DNA from: Candidatus Gastranaerophilales bacterium
Lineage (GTDB): Bacteria > Cyanobacteriota > Vampirovibrionia > Gastranaerophilales > Gastranaerophilaceae
Length of the DNA: 9,574 nt
Assembly (NCBI GenBank): GCA_910587055.1
Contig: CAJUKY010000036.1
Location: 1 to 9,574, forward strand
Direction of reading: 5' to 3'
This document shows positions 4,724-9,574 of the stretch, piece after piece. The translations under genes and the position numbers were made by a program. The notes below the pieces were generated by a model. That model ran no database searches, was not told where the DNA came from, and saw nothing but the letters and a program-made list of their open reading frames with translations. How positions within the stretch are numbered: the stretch's first letter is position 1; each line of letters begins with the position of its first letter.

Positions 4724-6055
4724 ATGGCAGTAGAGAGAAGCATAGCAAAAAGAGCAAACTGGTCTTCAGGATTTGCATTTATAATGGCAACACTTGGTTG
4801 CGCTGTGGGGCTCGGCAATATTTGGCGTTTTCCTTATGTTATGGGACAAAATGGCGGTGCATTATTTCTTTTAATGTATATTTTACTCACTATTTTTATA
4901 TGCTCCGTTCCGCTTTTGTGCGAATTGTTACTTGGAAAGCAAATGCGCAGAGGGGTTATCCGCTCTTATGAAAAAATAAACAAAAAATTCAGCATTTTTG
5001 GCTGGTTATGCTTCATAACTTCAATTTTTATTCCCTGCTTTTATTTTGTGGTAGGCGGCTGGACAGTTAATTATATACTCATATATCTGTTTGGCACTAT
5101 ACCTGTAAATGAAATAAGCCAGACAACTTTTGAAACCTTTGCGGCACAACCCGTTGCTCCGCTTGTTATGGGAATTATTTTTCTTTTTCTGTGTGCAATA
5201 TTTCCGTTCAGAGGTGTAAATAAAGGAATTGAGCAGGCAAATAACATTATAATGCCTTTATTTATAATAATGTTGTTTTTCCTTGCAGTAACAGGATTGT
5301 TTTTACCAAATTCAATTGAAGGTTTAAAATTTATGTTTGCACCTGATTTTTCAAAATTTACATTCACCACGGTGCTTACAGCCTTAGGACAAGCGCTTTT
5401 TACATTAAGCGTCGGTATGGGATGTCTTGTAACCTACGGAAGCTACTTGAAGAAAGACAGCGATATAATCAAATCTTCAGGTCTTTTAATCATCGGAAAC
5501 ACAATCATAGCAGTACTTGCAGGAATTATGATTTTCCCTGCAGTATTTTCGTTTAATCTTGAGCCCAGTGCAGGGGCGGGATTAGTATTTATTACACTTC
5601 CAAAAGTGTTTGCTGCACTGCCTTTCGGACAATTTTTCGGATTAATATTCTTTGTATTATTATTCTTTGCGGCGTTAACATCAGGCATAAGCCTTTTAGA
5701 AGTGAGTATTGCGGCAATTTTGGAAAAATTCAAAATTTCAAGAAAACTTGCAACGGTTATAATGTCATCAATAATTTTAGTATTTATGCTGCCAACAACA
5801 TGGTCTTTCGGATTTCTATCCGGCTATAAATTGTTTAATATGACATTCTTTGAAATGATGGACTTTACAGCTTCAAACATCCTGCTTCCTTTAAATACAA
5901 TTATACTTTGCGTGGTTGTAGGATGGATTTTAAAACCTAAAATGGAGCTTCTGACTACAAATAGAAAATTCTACGATGTATTTACTTTCCTTCTAAAATT
6001 CATCGTTCCCCCAATCCTTATACTACTAATGCTTTTTGGATTAGGGCTGGTGTAA
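4724..6055 (+). CDS. Neurotransmitter:sodium symporter family transporter
   Basis: 443 residues with about 11 membrane helices, as in bacterial NSS members such as MhsT and Tyt1. It should couple sodium entry to uptake of an amino acid or similar amine across the inner membrane. Motifs: WSSGFAFI (13-20), the unwound TM1 signature GCAVGLGNIWRFPY (25-38), NGG (43-45), the conserved substrate-site Tyr107 in FYFVVGGW, the TM6 break FTLSVGMG (226-233), and the TM8 sodium-site region ALTSGISLLE (317-326). NGGALF replaces the common NGGGAF. The substrate cannot be read from the sequence, though amino acids such as tryptophan, tyrosine or branched-chain residues are usual. The gene has its own promoter and ends 78 bases before a bidirectional terminator. 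No metabolic partner is adjacent. Confidence 0.93.
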   Translation: MAVERSIAKRANWSSGFAFIMATLGCAVGLGNIWRFPYVMGQNGGALFLLMYILLTIFICSVPLLCELLLGKQMRRGVIRSYEKINKKFSIFGWLCFITSIFIPCFYFVVGGWTVNYILIYLFGTIPVNEISQTTFETFAAQPVAPLVMGIIFLFLCAIFPFRGVNKGIEQANNIIMPLFIIMLFFLAVTGLFLPNSIEGLKFMFAPDFSKFTFTTVLTALGQALFTLSVGMGCLVTYGSYLKKDSDIIKSSGLLIIGNTIIAVLAGIMIFPAVFSFNLEPSAGAGLVFITLPKVFAALPFGQFFGLIFFVLLFFAALTSGISLLEVSIAAILEKFKISRKLATVIMSSIILVFMLPTTWSFGFLSGYKLFNMTFFEMMDFTASNILLPLNTIILCVVVGWILKPKMELLTTNRKFYDVFTFLLKFIVPPILILLMLFGLGLV

Positions 6056-6132
6056 TAAAAACATTTTATAAAAAGTTTGAGTTTAAATATAAAATTTATT
6101 TCAAATATAATCGCAAATAAGTCCATTAAAAC

Positions 6133-6164
6133 AAAATCCCTGCATCATTAAAAGCAAGGATTTT
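6133..6164. terminator. Bidirectional Rho-independent terminator
   Basis: AAAATCCCTGC (6133-6143) pairs with GCAAGGATTTT (6154-6164), 10 of 11 pairs, around a 10-base loop. T-rich tracts follow on the plus strand and A-rich sequence precedes, giving T-rich sequence on the minus strand. It lies between the convergent symporter and AMIN-like genes and should stop both. Confidence 0.72.
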
Positions 6165-6186
6165 AAAAATTTTATTTAAATATTGA

Positions 6187-7692
6187 TTACATCACCATCT
6201 CTAAACCGATTAAATCTTTTGTTTCTCTTACCATCAATTTAGAATTTGCGGTTTTTACAATGTAAATCGTATCATTATCATTTTGTTCCGCTATGCGGAT
6301 TTGAATACTTGGATTAAGAAGTGTAATTTTGCCAAAGTTTTGAATAACAAAAATCTCTTCTTCAATATATCCGATAAGTGCAATGCTGCCATCATAATTA
6401 ACAAGACAAAGTCCTCTGTTTTCACCGAAGCTTTCTGTTGCAAGCACATCAGCTTCATCGCTTTGAGCTTCTTCCTCATCTTTTTGCGCCATCGCAACAG
6501 CTGCCGCTTCAACTTCTTCATAAGTCTGCATTAATTTTGGTTCATATATACCGTTTTCATCAGGCTGATTTGAAACCTCTGCCTGCACAGCTTCATGCAC
6601 ATCCTGAAGAGCTGGCGTTTCGGCAGGTTTCAAGCTGTTTAAGCCTTCATAAGCCGCACTCGCAGCTTCTTTTTGTGTATCTTCTTTTGAATCTTTTCTT
6701 GTTTTCGGTGAAATCAAAAGAATTGCAGCAATAAGCGCAAGTAAAATTGTAATCAATACTAAAGCATTATCTTTAATTGCCTTTAATACTGCTTTTATCG
6801 TATATTTAATCTCATCAATTCTTGTCATTTCAGGAATAACTTCCTGTTCGCCCGTTGCAAGCTCTGTTAGGCCTTGCTCTTTAGCATCTTCTTCAAGAAG
6901 CGCTTCTCCGCTGTCTGTCATATCGGTATCAACTACCTCTTCTAAATCAATGGCAACAGGTTCTTTTGGTTTAACTGCCTCTTGAACAGGGCGTGTAGGA
7001 GTTTTTGGCTTTGTCACAATTTCAATTTCATTACTCTGCGGATTAGATGCTATTTTCACGGGTTCCTGTTTTTTTACGGGATTAACAGGCGGGTTGCCCG
7101 CAATTTTAACAGGTTCTGTTACTGTTTTCACAGGTTTTGCCGGTTCCGTCTTCACAGCAGTGGTTTTTTCAGGTTCAACAGTTTTTACAACAGGTTTTAC
7201 GGGTTTATTTTGAACATTTGAATATGTTGTAGGCTTGCCGTCAAATGCACTGTCGAGCTGTGCAAGTTTCCTTGAATCAATCTGCGGTGCCTGTTTTCCT
7301 GCAGTTCTTACATTTGCGCTGAAATTCACAGGCTTATTTGTTGAAATATTAATCTTTGTATATCCGTTATTTAAATCCTGACCTGCATAAGGGAAAAGTT
7401 TAACATCAACTTTATTAATATCTCCGGTTGTACCCACGGAAGTTATTGAATGATAAGTTTCCGGCAATAAAATGTAATAATTTGTATCAGATTTTTTAAT
7501 AACCTTAATCGGCTCATTATAAGGCTTCTGGGTAAATAAATCCACCTTATAGCTGCCATCATTAGCTTTTACTACATCCACTTTTAAAAGATTATTTTTA
7601 TAATCAGAATCAAGCGCCATAGTATCAGCGTTAAACACACCCCATAACCCTAAAAACAAGGTTATAATCATACCTGGAATATATTTTTTCAT
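6187..7692 (-). CDS. Membrane-anchored protein with possible AMIN-like N-domain
   Basis: 501 residues, no firm family. A signal-like N-terminus (MKKYIPGMIITLFLGLWGVF, then a small-residue site near 22-26) is followed by a beta-rich domain at about 35-130 resembling AMIN domains, which bind peptidoglycan in secretins and amidases. Residues 160-245 are a Pro/Lys/Val linker with two near-repeats (EPVKIAGNPPVN and EPVKIASNPQSN). Residues 246-290 are acidic, 310-328 are one TM helix, and 340-420 are Ala/Glu-rich and probably coiled. Residues 427-501 form a compact beta-rich C-terminal domain I do not recognise. The layout (exported wall-binding part, one TM, acidic cytoplasmic tail) recalls FimV/TspA pilus hub proteins, but no LysM or FimV motif is seen, so that is only an analogy. 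GAAGGGA lies 9 bases before the ATG. Confidence 0.72.
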   Translation of the reverse strand: MKKYIPGMIITLFLGLWGVFNADTMALDSDYKNNLLKVDVVKANDGSYKVDLFTQKPYNEPIKVIKKSDTNYYILLPETYHSITSVGTTGDINKVDVKLFPYAGQDLNNGYTKINISTNKPVNFSANVRTAGKQAPQIDSRKLAQLDSAFDGKPTTYSNVQNKPVKPVVKTVEPEKTTAVKTEPAKPVKTVTEPVKIAGNPPVNPVKKQEPVKIASNPQSNEIEIVTKPKTPTRPVQEAVKPKEPVAIDLEEVVDTDMTDSGEALLEEDAKEQGLTELATGEQEVIPEMTRIDEIKYTIKAVLKAIKDNALVLITILLALIAAILLISPKTRKDSKEDTQKEAASAAYEGLNSLKPAETPALQDVHEAVQAEVSNQPDENGIYEPKLMQTYEEVEAAAVAMAQKDEEEAQSDEADVLATESFGENRGLCLVNYDGSIALIGYIEEEIFVIQNFGKITLLNPSIQIRIAEQNDNDTIYIVKTANSKLMVRETKDLIGLEMVM

Positions 7693-7769
7693 TATTTTCT
7701 ATCCCTTCAAATTATGGATTTTCTGCTTTTGCTGGTATTTTCTTTTATAATATAATAAATTATAAAGTA

Positions 7770-7798
7770 ATTATACTATGAATACAAAAAACTGGCAA
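7770..7798 (-). promoter_or_regulatory. Sigma-70-type promoter of the AMIN-like gene
   Basis: On the minus strand TTGCCA (7798-7793), a 17-base spacer, and TATAAT (7775-7770). The 5' UTR is about 70 bases, longer than others in this window. The -35 lies only 29 bases from the divergent era ATG, so the two promoters overlap or compete. Confidence 0.65.
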
Positions 7799-7826
7799 AA
7801 AAACAATATATAGAAGAATTAATACC

Positions 7827-8729
7827 ATGGATAAAATTTTTAAATCAGGCTTTGTAAGCTTAATTGCAAGGCCGAATGTCGGAAAATCCACCCTTTTAAA
7901 TAAAATTGCAGGACAAAAAATTGCAATTACAAGCCCTGTTGCCCAGACAACCAGATACCAGATTAAATGCATATATACTGATAATAATTCTCAAATAATA
8001 TTTATAGACACCCCCGGAGTTCATAAGCCTTTAAATAAATTAGGCGAATTCCTATCGGAAGAATCAAAATCTTCTCTTGAAGATTCTGATTTAATTCTTT
8101 TCCTTGTTGATTCAAACGATGAAGCCGGCGCCGGCGACAGGTGGATTGTTGAAAATTATTTGAAAAATATCAATAAACCCGTGATTATAGCTGCAAATAA
8201 AATTGATACTGCAAAAAAAGACAAACTTGAGCTGAACGTTATATCTTATAAACAGCTTTTTGAAAAAAATTATCCCGTCATAAAAATCAGCGCAAAAACC
8301 GGTAAAAATTTAAATGTCCTTCTTGAAAAAATTAAAGAATATTTGCCTTTGGGCGAAAAACTTTACCCCGATGATGAAATAACCGATCAAAACCTGCGTT
8401 CGATTGTATCAGAGGTTATAAGAGAAAAAATTATTTTAAATACAAAAGATGAAATCCCGCATTCTGTAGCGGTTCTTGTTGAAGATTACAAACATACGGA
8501 AAAAATTGATAAAATCAAAGCTCAGATAATAGTTTCCGCTGAAAGCCAAAAAGGCATAATCATAGGCAAAAACGGTTCTTTGCTTAAAAAAATAGGCACG
8601 GAAAGCAGACTTGAAATTGAAGAAATTGCTCAAAACAAAGTATTTCTTGAAATATTTGTAAAAGTGAAAAAAGGCTGGCAAAAAGATGAAAACACTCTTA
8701 AATTGCTGGGCTATGAAAAGAAACTTTAA
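7827..8729 (+). CDS. era: GTPase Era
   Basis: 300 residues, full length. Era binds the 3' end of 16S rRNA and helps mature the small ribosomal subunit. GTPase motifs: G1 ARPNVGKST (14-22), switch region QTTRYQI (40-46), G3 DTPG (61-64) followed by the Era signature VHKP, G4 NKID (124-127) and G5 SAK (155-157). The C-terminal KH domain shows GKNG (247-250) in GIIIGKNGSLLKKIG and the ending VFLEIFVKVKKGWQ (272-285). The first G1 residue is Ala14 where Gly is usual. Upstream, AGAAGA is a weak ribosome binding site about 10 bases from the ATG, and TATATA (7807-7812) is a possible -10. The gene is divergent from the AMIN-like gene and convergent with the XRE gene, 36 bases apart. No rnc, ybeY or recO neighbour is present. 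Confidence 0.97.
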   Translation: MDKIFKSGFVSLIARPNVGKSTLLNKIAGQKIAITSPVAQTTRYQIKCIYTDNNSQIIFIDTPGVHKPLNKLGEFLSEESKSSLEDSDLILFLVDSNDEAGAGDRWIVENYLKNINKPVIIAANKIDTAKKDKLELNVISYKQLFEKNYPVIKISAKTGKNLNVLLEKIKEYLPLGEKLYPDDEITDQNLRSIVSEVIREKIILNTKDEIPHSVAVLVEDYKHTEKIDKIKAQIIVSAESQKGIIIGKNGSLLKKIGTESRLEIEEIAQNKVFLEIFVKVKKGWQKDENTLKLLGYEKKL

Positions 8730-8765
8730 AAATATAAAATAATAAACAACTTCGGGATTTATAAT

Positions 8766-9113
8766 TTAAATTTTAATTGTCTTAACAATTTTATATAAAA
8801 CCCTTTTGCGCTCCATATCAAATGCCTTAACTGCACCGCAAATTTCTTCTTCAAGGTATTGTGCGCTTCTTAAATAATCAATATCAAAATCAAAAATTTC
8901 ATTCGGAGAAACTTCAAACTGTCTTTGTATATTAATAATGGTTAATGTAGAAGGCAAGCTTTTTCCGTTTTCTATATTGGATAAACTTGAAGGCTCAATT
9001 CCGATTTTTTCCGAAAATGCCTCTTGCGTAAGATTTTTACCCCACCTTATCCTTCTTATATTCTCACCCAGAAGCTTTTTTATCTGAGTTTCATCCATTT
9101 CACTCACAGGCAC
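8766..9113 (-). CDS. XRE-family HTH regulator, paralogue of the left one
   Basis: 115 residues from a GTG at 9113. That start is chosen because AAAGGAG (9121-9127) sits 7 bases upstream; the in-frame ATG five codons later has no such site. Residues 11-75 form a Cro/C1-type helix-turn-helix: KKLLGENIRRIRWGKNLTQE, SSLSNIENGKSLPS across the recognition helix, and PNEIFDFD closing the fold. The tail is charged and ends in VLYKIVKTIKI, matching LIYKIYRAI of the 423-746 protein, and the HTH parts share KKLLG, LTQE and IENGK. It lies divergent from the right prepilin gene, as its paralogue does from the left one. A minus-strand TATAAT (9174-9169) with no good -35 may be its -10. It likely controls itself and possibly the prepilin. 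Confidence 0.9.
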   Translation of the reverse strand: MPVSEMDETQIKKLLGENIRRIRWGKNLTQEAFSEKIGIEPSSLSNIENGKSLPSTLTIINIQRQFEVSPNEIFDFDIDYLRSAQYLEEEICGAVKAFDMERKRVLYKIVKTIKI

Positions 9114-9120
9114 TTAAATA

Positions 9121-9127
9121 CTCCTTT
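9121..9127 (-). promoter_or_regulatory. Strong ribosome binding site supporting a GTG start
   Basis: AAAGGAG on the minus strand, 7 bases before GTG at 9113. It is the best ribosome binding site in the window and outweighs the later ATG at 9098. Confidence 0.7.
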
Positions 9128-9194
9128 TTTATGATTAATATAAGCATATCCCCATTTTGGAGTAAGTTATTATAATGTTGACATTAAGTTTTTA

Positions 9195-9223
9195 TTGATT
9201 TTTGTTGCAAACATTATTATAAT
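9195..9223 (+). promoter_or_regulatory. Probable promoter of the right prepilin gene
   Basis: TTGATT (9195-9200), a 17-base spacer, and TATAAT (9218-9223). Initiation near 9230 would leave a leader of about 80 bases. A separate TTGACA at 9178-9183 has no -10 at the right distance. Another TATAAT (9243-9248) lacks a -35. Confidence 0.5.
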
Positions 9224-9311
9224 ATATTGTGTAGAAGAAAATTATAATAAAAAGTTGTTCTAAAGATTAAATTTTCTTATTTATTACTGTAAAAGATGTG
9301 AGAAATTGTTT

Positions 9312-9574
9312 ATGCGAAAAAAGAAAGTTGTTCATTTTTGCTGCCTTCGCGCAGCTAAAGGCTTCCATGCCTTCTCCCCTGTCCGTCATTGCGAAGGAGC
9401 TTTTAAGCGACTGCGGCAATCCAGAAAACCCGCATTTTCATTGGTTGAAATGCTTATGGCTCTTCTTGTTGCATCATTGCTTATGGCAGCATTAGCTCCT
9501 GTAATGACAAGAAGAATGTCAGATCATGAATTAAAGGTAATGAGTGAAGCAAGTAATTATGAAAAGGATATGGT
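9312..9574 (+). CDS. Type IV prepilin-like protein, 3' part outside window
   Basis: The first 87 residues are visible; the gene runs off the right edge. Residues 42-65 (FSLVEM, hydrophobic helix, APVMTR) are a pilin N-terminal helix with Phe +1, Glu +5 and Ala41 at -1. It is nearly identical to the helix of the left-edge prepilin: about 83% nucleotide identity over roughly 100 bases from GGCAATCCAGA to ATGACAAGAA, counted by eye. The leader of about 41 residues is long; residues 20-38 (AFSPVRHCEGAFKRLRQSR) come from the palindromic repeat. The start is uncertain because no good ribosome binding site precedes ATG 9312, but no usual start codon (ATG, GTG or TTG) lies between the repeat and the helix. 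The first 19 residues (basic, with two Cys) do not resemble the left protein. After the helix, DHELKVMSEASNYEKDM begins the globular part. Pilin class is confident. Confidence 0.78.
   Translation, partial: MRKKKVVHFCCLRAAKGFHAFSPVRHCEGAFKRLRQSRKPAFSLVEMLMALLVASLLMAALAPVMTRRMSDHELKVMSEASNYEKDM
9369..9425 (+). repeat. In-frame palindromic repeat element, short copy
   Basis: 57-bp copy: GCCTTCTCC, then CCGTCATTGCGA, an inner GCTTTTAAGC dyad, and GGCAATCCAGA at the end. Terminal ATTGC and GCAAT can pair. It is 48 bp (16 codons) shorter than the copy at 108-212 but is read in the same frame as prepilin leader. GC-rich sequence extends upstream to about 9345, so the true left boundary may lie further out. 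Confidence 0.72.

Noticed and set aside
6283..6734. Overlapping plus- and minus-frame open frames inside the AMIN-like gene
   Set aside because: They are low-complexity shadows of the Ala/Glu-rich coding region, without ribosome binding sites or recognisable domains.
9178..9206. TTGACA at 9178 as the prepilin -35
   Set aside because: At 17 bases downstream the sequence is TTTGTT, not a -10; TTGATT-N17-TATAAT at 9195-9223 is a better pair.
9298..9495. 65-codon open frame at the right edge starting with GTG
   Set aside because: It is out of frame with the prepilin, lacks a ribosome binding site, and is open mainly because the palindromic repeat is open in several frames; the FSLVEM frame is the real gene.

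Overview
The window is low-GC, gene-dense bacterial DNA with standard-code genes packed on both strands. Neighbouring genes often overlap or abut at their 3' ends. Two prepilin-like proteins with the hydrophobic start FSLVEMLMALLVASLL and the following APVMTR motif, the many small XRE-type regulators and the AT-rich composition suggest an uncultured gut bacterium of the Gastranaerophilales (Vampirovibrionia/'Melainabacteria'). That placement is inferred from style and recalled families, not from a database search.

Layout. At the left edge a truncated prepilin gene runs off the window (minus strand, 1-260) and is divergent from an XRE regulator (423-746). A mirror image lies at the right edge: an XRE regulator on the minus strand (8766-9113) is divergent from a second truncated prepilin gene (9312-9574, plus). 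The two regulators are paralogues, and so are the two prepilins. The interior holds, in order: a small Cys/His-rich protein (minus), a xylose-isomerase-like TIM barrel (plus), a 65-residue unknown protein divergent from a minimal XRE regulator, a membrane sensor histidine kinase (minus) divergent from smpB (plus), a neurotransmitter:sodium symporter (plus), a membrane-anchored protein with a possible AMIN-like domain (minus), and era (plus).

The most unusual feature is in the two prepilin genes. Both carry a GC-richer imperfect palindromic repeat (CCGTCATTGCGA ... GGCAATCCAGA) inside the coding sequence, immediately before the prepilin-peptidase processing site. The copies differ in length by 48 bp, read in the same frame (VRHCE ... 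QSR), and no usual start codon lies between the repeat and the mature pilin helix. The element must therefore be translated as part of an unusually long leader peptide (about 54 and 40 residues). This resembles the in-frame Rickettsia palindromic elements, but in a leader that should be removed on maturation.

Other regulatory structure includes a divergent kinase/smpB promoter made of two inverted extended -10 boxes, several genes whose -10 box is so close to the ATG that the mRNA is probably leaderless, dyad sequences that could be operators for two of the regulators, a clear TTGACA-N17-TAAAAT promoter for the symporter, and one bidirectional terminator. No gene-free stretch exceeds 300 bases, and I saw no rRNA, tRNA, CRISPR array or transposase.
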